Below are positions 45,501 through 55,214 of a stretch of DNA of 64,000 nucleotides, in pieces (the stretch's first letter is position 1; each line of letters starts with the position of its first letter). Under the pieces are notes generated by a model. It was given only the letters and a program-made list of their open reading frames with translations. It was not told the origin of the DNA and did not search any database. The DNA comes from Tetraselmis striata (lineage: Eukaryota; Chlorophyta; Chlorodendrophyceae; Chlorodendrales; Chlorodendraceae). A program made the translations under genes and the position numbers. Location of the stretch: NCBI GenBank assembly GCA_006384855.1, contig VCJN01001248.1:1-64000 (forward strand), in the 5' to 3' direction.

Positions 45501-48500
45501 GGGGCATAATTTGATTTTGAGCCGACTACTAATTCTCTGAAGTCTTGTTCCCATACTACAGTTCCGTCTGACACATATGTAGGGGGCGAATCGGACTTGA
45601 GCAAAAAAACTTACGTTACCTTAAGGTACTTTATGTCCATTTTTGCAGGTTTCCCGGTCATAGCATCTGAAAGTTGAAGTATTTTAGTTCTGTATGACAC
45701 TTACTGCGGGGCGGGGGGGGGGGGGGGGGGGGGGGCTCATGCGGCAAACCCTCGTGAACTTCATGTCCACTTTTGTAGGTTTCCCGGTCACAGCATCTGA
45801 CTGTGGTAGCATACGTGTATGTGCTGGACCACACTTTTTTTCAGGCGAATTCAATTGGCATTTTAAGGGGAAATCCGCTTAACCTGTTCAAATTACATGA
45901 CCACCAAAAGTTAAGGGAATTCTGAGGGTCGCTGAACTTTAATAGGCTTCACTGAAGTTGAACACCGTTTACCGTAACATTTATTGGTTTTGCGGGTCGG
46001 AAAATGATGAACTGTTTTGCAGCAACGAGGCGGATGATCCATATGGTGTATTCTGATAAATTCGGCATAGATAAAAGGGGGGGGGGCAACAACGATAATA
46101 TACCGCAAACCCTAAGCATTGGTTACGGCACCTTAAGCGAACTTACGCACGATGACCCTGGGTGTTCTAACCATTTATGTGAGGAGATATTCTCACGATA
46201 TATATACCATACCATACACTCTCACAGTGGGGTATCCACGGATCCTCCGCGCTTTACTGGCAAGGAGGTAGCTTTTGATAGCCGTGCTCTATCAAAAGCG
46301 CGGAGGATCCATGGATGACATACTGCGAGAGTGTATCGTATATATATATATACGATACACTCTCGTATATATATATATATATACATATATGTATATATAC
46401 ATATATACATATAGATTCTCAATATATATACATATATACACATATTATATATATACGATACACTCTCGTATATATATATGTATATATATTGAGAATCTCT
46501 CCTCACAATTTACAAACCAGAGTGTCCGTACCAGTGCATTTCTTTATTGGGTTCGCGGGCCGAAAGCGGTGAATTATTTTGCGGCACCGAGCTGGACGAT
46601 CCGTGTTGTATTCGTGGTGTGTTCTGATGAACCTGAGAGAAATGCAGTTTTTCTCTCCCAATGCGGGCGGATTGAGTCAAAATGGCCATTAACTGCGAAC
46701 CCACAGCGTTGGTTGCGGTAAAGCGTCCACTACGGCTACGGCTAGCAGGTGATAAGATGTCCCCATTTCAAAGCGTATGTCGTAATTTTTTGAGGTGTTC
46801 GGCGCTCTAAAACAGGCGGCCACTTTTTCCCTATACAGCCCGGTTTGTCGCCCAAGTCGCCACAATTCGGGCAAACTGGGGTTGAGTCGTTTTTGACCGG
46901 TTGATAACTCCCAAAATTACCGACATATTGGCGACTTTGTGAGTGAAAGCAGTTTCAGGCGTATGGGTTGGCGGCGAGTGACGGTGATGCGGCCTTGCTG
47001 ACATGCTGCTGGTGCCGGTTCTGCCGACAGGGGGGATTGGACCCAGACGACCTCAAGAACCTGAAGCTCATCTTTATGGAGGAATGCCTGCACGGGGAGA
47101 TGACGGATCGCTACGCGCTGCAGCGGGTGAAGCCCGAGACCTTCTCCACCATCCTCATCCTGGCCGACAGGGGGGATGCCGTGAGCGCCGTGACGGACGC
47201 CGACAGCCGCGCGCTAGCGACGCTGCTGCTGGTGCGCGACATCCAGAGCCAGCACAGCCGCGCGGAGCACGGCAGTCTCTCGCCCGAACTCCTGCGCCGC
47301 GCCGAGTCAGAGAACCTGCCATGGTACCACAAGCTGAAGAACTGCCACGCGGTGGACCGCTGCATCGTGATCTCGGAGATCCTGGACTCACGCACGCGCA
47401 ACCTCATCAACGAGCTCAACATCAGCGAGTACGTCATGAGCAACGAGATCATCAGCATGGCGCTCGCCATGGTCAGCGAGAACGCCTCGGTGAACCAGAT
47501 CCTGAAGGAGCTCTTCACAGAGGCGCGCCCCCACGCCCCCACTCAGCATCCCGATGACCCAGCCCCCCCCCCCCCCTTCCCTTTACCCTTGACACACCCA
47601 CCACACTAGCATGTCTCTCGGTGGCAAAAGCGGATTACCGTATCCCCCTTTGGGTTCGCTGCATATATATTATTGTGTGATCCTGATGGAGGAAAAACGT
47701 ATTCATTTGAAAATCAATAAAAATATAACTTCCACGCCGATGTTGCAAACCGATTTATGCAACTCGTGAATACATTGGAGCTCGTACCGGCGCTGACACC
47801 CAGCATGCCGCCGCGCAGGTGGGCAACGAGCTGTACGTGTTCACCGCCAACCGCTACCTGTACCCCGGGGAGACCATCAGCTTCTTCGAGCTCATCGCTC
47901 GCGCTCGGGAGCGCGCGGAGATTGTGCTTGGCTACAAAGGCTACGACATGGACCGGCCAATGCTCAATCCACCGGACAAGGACAAAGAGTGCGGTTCCTT
48001 GCTGCAGGCTATACTGTACCATTAAAACGGGTTCGATTTGTGTGGATATATATATATATATAATATATATAATATACATATATAGATATATATATATGAT
48101 TATATTAAATTTTGAATACATATATATACATATATCATATTATATATATCTTTAAAATGTGTTGATATATACAATATATCATATGTATGCTATATATTTA
48201 CAATATTCAGACAGATATATTGTACATATACAGATATTGATTTGGGACATATGTGCGGTTTTTGTTGCAAAACATATAACTAACAAGGGCATTCCGAATG
48301 CAGTGTTGCCCCTCCTGGATGAGGGGGTCAAAAACAAACTATATAACCCAAACCGTGATTATGGTATACCCGCCGCATCCACCTGCCTGAGCGTTTTACC
48401 CCTCCTAGCGATCACATCGCATCCACCGACCCGCGGGTGTGACAACCCACACCGATACCCCGCTGCCGTACTATTACTATGCAGGATTTGAGCAGGAGCG

Positions 48501-49101
48501 GTGTTTGCGCGCCCCCCGCCATTAGGGGTATGTGATATATCACTGCGCCGACCAAAAAAACGAAATTGTGTTGTATTTGCACACTAATGAGCGCTCAGCT
48601 TAAGGACGCTGTGACATTGGTTGTGGGGTTGACACCAGGATCCCCCATTACAGTGAAAACAAGATTCATAGCAGTATCCCATGATGCCATGACATATTGC
48701 CGCCGTGCGCATAGGAAATTTCTCATTTAAACCCCGCGCGCGCTCTTGCATTGGACGCTGCGGCATGCAGGCTGCTGAACCTGGAGACCACCGAGTACAT
48801 CGTCATTATGGCCGAGGAGGACAGCACGCTGGAGGACATGTCGGAGGAGCCGCTGGATGGCAGCAGCCGCATAGGCAGCCGCACCGGCAGCCGCGCCGGC
48901 AACCGGACGCCGCGCGAGCGGCGGCAGGCGCGGCATGACAACATCTTGCACAGGTCCCCGCAGGGCAGCCAGGGGGACCTGCTGGAAGACGTGGCGGCGG
49001 GCTTCGAGCTGGGCGCGGACAGCGCGGACGGCACCCCGTCCGCGTCCCCTGCCCGGAGCTCCTTCCAGCTGTCGCCCAGATCTGCTTCGAATGGCTGTTA
49101 A
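39580..49101 (+). CDS. CASTOR/POLLUX (DMI1)-type cation channel with RCK-like domains
   Basis: Eleven exons with all phases consistent: 39580-40203, 40548-40764, 41339-41394, 41505-41733, 41996-42069, 42206-42293, 43308-43747, 45300-45452, 47031-47522, 47819-47988 and 48771-49101; 957 aa. Membrane segments lie near residues 31-49, 146-163, 210-228 and 270-293 (SIGG + MLVTALMLGIVSDAIGDK). The RCK/NAD-binding-like region begins ENNHTLILGWSDKLYALIKE (about 311). Further landmarks: MSERDKEEMEEDI, VETVVAHDVIGRLMIQ, VSFPDAIPVG, LLVLAEDDDTYSPA, EKILFLGWRRDMDDMIDVLD, SRALATLLLVRDIQS and ISEILDSRTRNL. Land-plant homologues are nuclear-envelope or plastid-envelope cation channels; the compartment here is unknown. 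Introns 7 and 8 use GC donors (AAG|GCGAGC after exon 8 and GAG|GCGCGC after exon 9, by my numbering). The long introns hold many repeats. Confidence 0.92.
40960..41145 (-). repeat. Dispersed repeat family R1, copy in channel intron 2
   Basis: The reverse complement matches 42385-42560 along most of its length (aacactg, ccctgcctgcc/accacaggtcaaatg, gggctctcac...cggcacccatg). A third copy lies at 58180-58340. It is non-coding, about 175 bp, and possibly a MITE. Confidence 0.7.
42385..42560 (+). repeat. Dispersed repeat family R1, copy in channel intron 6
   Basis: Homologous to 40960-41145 (inverted) and 58180-58340 (same orientation); shared ends read ggtgccgacgcacctg and cgcagtgttcttatgaccg. 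The LINE fragment begins immediately after it. Confidence 0.7.
42570..42990 (+). mobile_element. LINE 3' region in channel intron 6
   Basis: Aligns to 30625-31150 of the LINE. Both read atgctttgctccgc, ggggcttgc-ccaa-tcgca and aatgggccgacg, and end near a (c)cccgggg-cg-aaaaaa tract. Stops interrupt the coding frame, so it is a dead fragment. Confidence 0.8.
43897..43969 (+). mobile_element. 73-bp MITE-like element (family M73) in channel intron 7
   Basis: It begins tgtaaggata and ends tatccttaca, a 10-bp perfect inverted repeat. The interior is gtaccacacaaatccccatg followed by tgggtacc. Further copies lie at 56798-56870, 57062-57119, 57336-57401 and 57574-57694. Confidence 0.8.
44225..45018. 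repeat. Segment bounded by 67-bp direct repeats, with a minus-strand open frame
   Basis: Repeats 44225-44291 and 44952-45018 read alike by eye (atatgtgtgctgagagggaa, then cattcaatcggctaaacaac). Between them a minus-strand frame, 44152-44733, encodes a Pro-rich start (MPTRTRASASRD), a heptad-like stretch (AELEKRLTAQAEALEKRLAE) and a Pro/Glu-rich tail. The layout resembles a miniature terminal-repeat element with a gag-like remnant, but the repeats are short for that. It lies in channel intron 7. Confidence 0.6.
45985..46140. repeat. Dispersed repeat family R2, copy in channel intron 8
   Basis: It shares ggtttgcgggtcg-aaaat-atgaactgttttgca and a terminal aaccc-aagcattggttacgg with 46545-46725, and in reverse with 58400-58545 and 62505-62665. 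Non-coding and diverged. Confidence 0.5.
46180..46505. repeat. Nested fold-back (hairpin) element in channel intron 8
   Basis: Outer arms tgaggaga-attctc (46180-46194 and 46491-46505) enclose several inner inverted repeats. One is a 16-bp pair ggatcctccgcgcttt at 46240-46255 and its complement at 46295-46310. An 11-bp pair gcttttgatag lies inside that. A 40-bp palindrome is centred in 46326-46365. A gattctcaatatatatacat pair spans 46413-46497. No coding capacity. Confidence 0.8.
46545..46725. repeat. Dispersed repeat family R2, second copy in channel intron 8
   Basis: Same family and orientation as 45985-46140. The two copies flank the fold-back element. Confidence 0.5.
48045..48240. repeat. 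AT-rich (TA)n tract in channel intron 10
   Basis: Long runs of tatata interrupted by acatat and gatat units. Pure low-complexity sequence. Confidence 0.85.
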
Positions 49102-49724
49102 TTGGCCTTAGGGGAGACCACTGCATGCAGCTGCCTTCGGGAGCTTGCGCAGTTGTAGGAGGGTCCGAGACCACTCTCGCTGAGGATTAGGGATTTGACC
49201 TTCCACGACGGTGGCAAACGAGGCTACCCACTGTAGCGACTCAGAGCTAAATTGTTCGTGACTCAGCAATTTTCAAATTTTACGTGGTGCATGCGGACAC
49301 CGGGCAGCAGCCGAGACTGCATGCGCTCATGAAGCACTGCATTCTCCAGCCCGGGCGATGCGCCTAGGAATGTTGAGTTTGCAGCTCACGGCATGATGCC
49401 ATGCCTCATGCATCTGCTGGGCTGAGCCCCCTGCGCGCGAATGTCGAATTGCCAGCGTTATGTCAGCCAGCTGTGCCCATACAGCCCCACTCGCCTTTCT
49501 CCCGAGCAGCCGGAGCGCCATGTCGGGCAAGCGCAGGGCTCGTTTGAAAAGCGTCATCAACAATTTAGCCTGACGAATGCGCCGGGGCGATGGACACTTC
49601 GGACGGTGGCATGCGGGGGTCGTAACGTTAAATTGAACGTAAATTACTCCTATGAACAGCGGCGCGCTGTCCCTTGAGGCCGCCTCGCCACATGCGATGC
49701 GATCTGCCCTCGACATACTAGTCG
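49102..49724. other. Spacer between convergent genes
   Basis: No gene was recognised with confidence. A minus-strand frame (49327-49716) contains RIRQAKLLMTLFKRALRLPD and similar helical-looking sequence but no family motif. Confidence 0.4.
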
Positions 49725-50600
49725 CTACAGGTTGACTGAGCGACTACGGTGGTAGTAGGTACCGAGCAGGAAATCGGGACCTGGCGTGATGATGTTGTAG
49801 TTGGCGGAACCGCCAACGTCATGGTGCGTGGTGTGGTTATCGTACACCCACTGGATGTAGGCTTGGAAGGGGCCGCGCCGCGAGAACGGCAGGCACGGCA
49901 GGCCGTCGTCGTACTCGGCGGGCACCTCGTGCATATCCATGTGGAGCGTGTTCCACAGCGTGTTGTGGACAGTCATGCCCAGGGTAGCCGCTAGCGGCAC
50001 CCACGCGCAGGGGATGTCGAGGTCGAGAGCGGCGTTGGCGGCGAACAACACCGAGCTCCCAAAGGCGACCTGTAGCACGGAGTTTGGTAGGTGAAAATAA
50101 AGCGCGTCGGTCACGAAACCGTCACGCATCGTCATGTTCTTCTCCGTGTCGATGTGGTGCGTGACGTGCAGGTCGTTCAGGTGGCTCACGCGGTCGCCGA
50201 AGGAGCCCTTCCGCGCGTGCATGAAGTATCGGTGCACCGTCCACTCGCCCGCCGCCCAAAGCGCATACGTCAGCACCGCGAGGCGGAGCGCCGGCAGCTC
50301 GTCGGACAAGACGGCAAAGCCCAGCAGACCGCCCGTGGCCAGAGCCGCCACGAACTGTGTCTCCAACCCCGCCCGCTCGAAGGTCACCCTGCTGACCGCG
50401 TCACGCTCGCGCTCGATCGGCTCGTCGTCGGCAATCGGCGCCGACGTTGACGCCGCGCCGGCCGGCAGCAGACGCGTCCGGGGAAGCTGCAGCAACCGGA
50501 TGGGATGCAGCTGCCTGGGTTTTATGCCATCCTGCTGTTGACGATGCATTGAAATACGACGAGGCAGCGCCCGGGCGCGGAGTGTCAGGCTCGCGTTCAT
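49725..50600 (-). CDS. Fatty acid hydroxylase / sterol desaturase superfamily protein
   Basis: An intronless frame of 291 aa. The superfamily's di-iron histidine clusters are present in order: HRYFMH (123-128), H140 with HVTHH (145-149), H212 with HMDMHE (220-225) and HTTHH (256-260). Hydrophobic segments lie near residues 82-118 and 172-216, fitting a multi-pass ER or plastid membrane enzyme. The N-terminal roughly 60 residues are basic and Ala/Leu-rich (LTLRARALPRRIS), compatible with an organelle transit peptide. Members hydroxylate or desaturate fatty acids, sterols, sphingoid bases or carotenoids, and the substrate cannot be read from the sequence. Codon use and GC content match the neighbouring host genes. 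Confidence 0.85.
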   Translation of the reverse strand: MNASLTLRARALPRRISMHRQQQDGIKPRQLHPIRLLQLPRTRLLPAGAASTSAPIADDEPIERERDAVSRVTFERAGLETQFVAALATGGLLGFAVLSDELPALRLAVLTYALWAAGEWTVHRYFMHARKGSFGDRVSHLNDLHVTHHIDTEKNMTMRDGFVTDALYFHLPNSVLQVAFGSSVLFAANAALDLDIPCAWVPLAATLGMTVHNTLWNTLHMDMHEVPAEYDDGLPCLPFSRRGPFQAYIQWVYDNHTTHHDVGGSANYNIITPGPDFLLGTYYHRSRSVNL

Positions 50601-51970
50601 GACAAAGATGCGGATATTCGAAGTCGCCTATATTTCCGATGGGCGAAGATTGGTTTTTGCTCAGACCCTAGCAGCAACTGATGTCCGAAACAGGCGCCCA
50701 CAAAATAGAATGGGCTTCCCGTGCGCCTAGCTGATCACTGCAACATGAGCGCAACCTTGACACGAGTACACACAGTAGGTGGCTCTGTGTGACACGAAGA
50801 TGGATGGCTGGTCTAAAGTGAACATGCGCAGTTGCTCGCAGTCGTGGCGCACATATGAGGACGGTGACGGCGACCACATCAGCAGCGGGCTGGTTGGTCC
50901 CGCTCTAGTACACAGGTACGAGTAGTTACTGCGGCGGCCGGTGGGCGAAGTGTACTCGTCTGGCTCGTCATCGGACAATTTCAGCCATAAAACCCCGATG
51001 TACGGACGTACAAGGTACGACTCGGCTATCGTGGCGCGCCCAGGTGGCATTACCCACGGCAGACTAGTAGGCACTGATAATTGGGCCACGCGCGTATCCT
51101 TCGCCGCTAGCTCGCTCTAAGGACTATTTATTAGTACCCGCTTTATTAGTACCCATTACTAGGTAATTTATTAGTAGTGGTTTCGCATGGATCTTAACCA
51201 GGATTGGCCTGAAGTCGGGTTTTGAAAACTTCAGGCTGCATTGCTGCAGAACTTTATCTATTTCAGCCGGGGGTGTGTCAGGCTGAGCTTTAGATCAAAA
51301 CTTCGGGCGGAAGGTGGGATTGTAGCAATTCAGTGCAGCATGAATAAGACCTGCTCTGCAGCCTAAAGAATGCCATGAGTGTTCTAAGTATTTGCGTTGT
51401 TTTGACACCCATGACTGCTCACAATGCAAGTCAATCGTGGACTCCAATGATGTAAACGTCATGTAATTACAATTACATAGTGACAAGGACTACCATGGGC
51501 ACCAAGGGAGTTTGCTCCGACGATTCGACAATAAAAATAGACAGACATAATGCGCGCAATGTGCTCGCCAAATATGGTTAACGAAACGGTGGAAGGTGAG
51601 TATACCAGGGAAGTACTAATTTATTATTAGAACATTAGCTTAGTGGCAAATACCTGGAAATTATGTGTGTTCTGAGTTGTGAGTGACGGTTGTGCGTGTG
51701 CATGGTGGCTTTATGCGTCGGCGTGTGAGTGAAGGACCTGCACGTCACGGGCGGGTGGGCGCCATCAACGCCGCCGCGCCGCGGCGACACCACGCGCCGA
51801 TGCGGCGGTGCAGCCGCTGCGCCGTTTCGTATTGTCATGTCCCGCCGATAACGCAATGCAATGTGGCGCCCATACAAGTAGGACGTGGTGGAGCGTCGAA
51901 GGGATACGTTTCTTGCGTCCCAATGACCGCCTCGAGGCATCCATGATCGCGTTCGGGTATGGCGCCGGTA
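50601..51970. other. Gene-poor spacer
   Basis: No gene was recognised. The open frames are short and overlap on opposite strands without motifs. Confidence 0.45.
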
Positions 51971-51972
51971 AA

Positions 51973-53275
51973 GGACGATGGACGGTGTTCCGCCGTTGCG
52001 ACGCCGTGCCGCCTACTACATACTCGGTACCGGTGGTACCTAGTACTGGTGTGAATTCCAAGAACGTGTTACATGAGGTAGCTGCAAAAGGCGGTCGGGA
52101 AATCACCCGAAAAGTCAATAAGAAACACCCACTACGGCAACTACTGCGAGGTGGAAGCAGCAACAAAAGAGATTGCGGAATGAGCACGAGCAGACGCATC
52201 GGACTTGGTTGTCTGCACTCCGGCAGAGAGAATGCCGCCCAAGGCACCATGCACGCAAGCATAGACTTGTTGCGCAACAACCCCCGCCGCGAGACAGGTG
52301 ATGGCGGAACTCGGCAACATGGCTAGCGACAAAGTTCCGAAGAGCCCGGACGGAATGACCACGAAGGAAGCATGAAGTCCGGTCGGAAGGACCGCTAGGG
52401 GAGTTACGCACAGCAAGAAACTAAACCGCGAAAATGTAGACAATCGTCGAAGCAGAATTTCCGAGCGAGGCGGCCGCAGTCCTCAATAACCACAAAAGGG
52501 TAGTACCGGTGAACATCTTGCACCGGGGCGGAAGACGCTCGGTCATCCGCCGCCAGCTTGTTGTGCTCCGCCTCGATCGGTTGCCGCATTCCGGGCGGAT
52601 GCACCAACGGGGTTGTTAGTAGACGATGGACGGTGTCCCACCGTTGCGGCGCCGCGCCTACTACTCTGTACCGGTGGTACCTAGTACTGGTGTGAATTAC
52701 AAGAACGTATTACTACTTAGATGAGCTGGCTGCAAAAGGCGACGAGGAAATCGCCCGCAAACGCAACAGGAAACGCCCACTACAACTGGGAGATGGAAGC
52801 AGCAACAAAAGAGGGTGCGGAATGAGCACGAACATACTTATCGGACTTGGCTGTCTGCCCTCCGGCAGAGAGCATGCCGCCCATTCAAGGTACCATGCAC
52901 GCAAGCATAGATTCGTTGCAACAACCCCCGTCGCGTGTGCGATAGGTGATGGCGGCGGAACTCGGCATGCGGGCTAGCGACAAAGTTCCGAAGAACCTGG
53001 ACGGACCGACCACCAAGGAAGCATAAAGTCGGGGCGGGAGGACCGCAAAGGCGGAAGTTGCGGACATCAAGCAACACCGCGAAAATGTAGACAACCGTCG
53101 AAGCGGATTTTCCGGCCGCGGTCATCCTCAACCACAAACGGGTATGTAGTACCGATGAACAACTTGCACCAGGGCGAAAGTCGCCCGGTCCGCCGCCAGC
53201 TTGTTGTGCTCCGCCTCGGTTGCCGCGATTCCCGGGGTGCACCAGCGGTGATCGTTGCCCCAAGTAGTGGGGGTC
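51973..53275. repeat. Tandem duplication of a roughly 650-bp unit
   Basis: Copy 1 (51973-52620) and copy 2 (52622-53275) align along their length. Shared blocks include gacgatggacggtgt, ccggtggtacctagtactgg, ggaagcagcaacaaaagag, ccatgcacgcaagcatag and gacaaagttccgaaga. Substitutions and small indels are frequent and no reading frame is conserved between the copies, so the unit is probably non-coding or long dead. Confidence 0.8.
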
Positions 53276-53980
53276 GTGGAGAATCACAAGAACGTGAGAA
53301 ACAAATCCACCGCTAAAACATTACGTTGACACTACCTATATAATGAACACTCCTATAATGGACCCATCCTCATAGTGATGAAAAGAGGGGAGGGGCCAGT
53401 AACAAAGGTGCTAGTACTTTACTTGACACCCCTATATAATGAACCTACCCATATTGTGAAAAGGGCGGGGGAGGGGCCCCAACTGTTCATTACAGAGGTA
53501 GTGTCACTTGAGTACTAAAATGGGATTTAGTTTGCCGTTTTAAATTGCCGTGGATTTACATATACGCAGCATTGCGGAGTACAACTGGAGAACGGCATTT
53601 GAAAATGCCGGTTTTCCCCGCGCCGTCACCGTCCCGCCGTACAAGATGCGGCGGCAGCTTTGCTTCAGTTTACTCTCTTGTGTTACACAACCGGAGCTCT
53701 GATTATCACTTGCTCACATCTGAGCAATTTCGAATCCGAGCACCATGTTCCATACACACGTGTGCCTGATGCTTGCATCACTCTACCCTTGCATCCCTTC
53801 CCACACCTATTGCTACGCTGGCAGTAACGATGATTAGGCCGGTCAGCCCTCTCGTCCGTTGTCCCCGTTCGAGAAGCGATTGAGTCGCTGAGTTACTTGA
53901 CTCGGCCGATGAATGCTATCACGACATCAAGTCAGCGCAAGAGAATTTTCTCATTGCTGAAGACGACAAGACTCGAGATT
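53276..53980. other. Spacer with short inverted repeats
   Basis: gacactacctatataatgaac (53328-53348) is echoed in inverse by gttcattacagaggtagtgtc (53484-53504). No gene was seen. Confidence 0.4.
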
Positions 53981-54099
53981 ATTGCAAGATGATCCTCGAG
54001 CACCACACCCCCGCGTGCGCTGATCGTCGTCCCGCATTGCGCGTCTCCTGCACGACCACGCACTTCATTGACCACGTATAGTCTGCCCCCCTAGCCCAC

Positions 54100-54595
54100 G
54101 TTGCCTTGGCCAAAACAAAATTTTGGGCGGTCAACCCGAGCGAGCATTTCAAGTCTTGTACTGCCGCCACAATGTCGGACTGGCTCTCTACGGCCGTTCG
54201 TCTTGTCGGTGCCCCCCCCCCCCCCCCCCCCACCCCGCCGGCACTTCTTGGAGCTCACATAGCCTTCGCAAGGGAGCAGCATGTGCCGCTATTGCCATCG
54301 GAACTCCACTATCCAACATTTGCTACCAAGGCGGCTGGGCCACTAGCTCCGACGTCGTTCTGGACTACATCGACCCCAACGTCCTTCGTTCTTCGCCTGA
54401 CGTGTGGTTTTTCTTCGGTCACCTCGCGCCCGGCGCCCTCCGCCACCTCCAAGTCCAACAAGACTCCGTCCGCAGCGGTGGCCTTCCCGGTGCCCTCTTC
54501 ATGATCTGGCGCTACCCTTCTCTGTCAATTTACCGCTCTCTCCGTTCGCTCATCACTGGCAAAACCAGACTCAACTTATTTGAAATGTTCTAAAC
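54100..54595 (+). mobile_element. Tyrosine-recombinase element remnant (DIRS/Crypton-like)
   Basis: The translated stretch contains HSLRKGAA, GTPLSNICYQGGW and DVVLDYIDP, the C-terminal HxLRR, GGW and tyrosine boxes of tyrosine recombinases carried by DIRS, Ngaro and Crypton elements. Only this C-terminal domain is recognisable; the element is broken and old. Which of these families it belongs to cannot be decided without the missing parts. Confidence 0.6.
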
Positions 54596-55214
54596 TTGTT
54601 TATGGGGTTTCCTCCCTTTCCCAAACCGCTTTTCCGGCTAGCGTGCTGCTCAGTGGTATGGGTTACTAGGCGCATGTCGTTGCGCCCTTTTTGGGTGCAG
54701 CACGAGTAGTCATAAAAGCAGCCATAACAGCTGAGCCTGCCATCTTCCATCTTCCACTTTCGCTGCGTTACACGCAGCGCCCCCCCTGACTCCGTTTTCC
54801 CTCCACGCTTTCACTTTTAACCTTCCTGCCAGTTTCGGATCTTGTCTGTGTAAAAATGCGTTCGCGACGTGTTTGGCAAAACCAGACTCAACTTTGAAAT
54901 GATATGTAATAGAAGGGAGGCGGGGTGCGGTCATCAGGACGACGACGACGACTTGCAGGTACTGGTGTGAATTACAAAAAGGTACTGGTACTGGTACTGG
55001 TACTTGCAGGTACTGGTACTGACTGCTGGCCGCGGCTGGCTGTCGTCGCACTCGTCGTTGACCGTTGCCCTGCACGAGTGCTTGCAGGCCCGCGCACCTT
55101 GAGCTCGGTAGCGGTGCTAGGATTGCGTCTCCTGTCCGTGCCCACCGAACACTGTGACTCACCTCGCCCAGTAAGTTGTACTGCCAGTAAAAGTGGGCTG
55201 CGAATCGGAGCGAT
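54596..55214. other. Spacer with (GGTACT)n microsatellite
   Basis: A GGTACT repeat lies at about 54985-55020. The sulfotransferase promoter presumably lies at the right end. Confidence 0.5.

Noticed and set aside
46222-46721. Tyr/Ile-rich open frames over the TA tracts
   Set aside because: Low-complexity translation of the palindromic intron sequence.
48298-48360. Further R2 copy in channel intron 10
   Set aside because: Only a short match (gagggggtcaaa...tataaccc); too weak to list as a copy.
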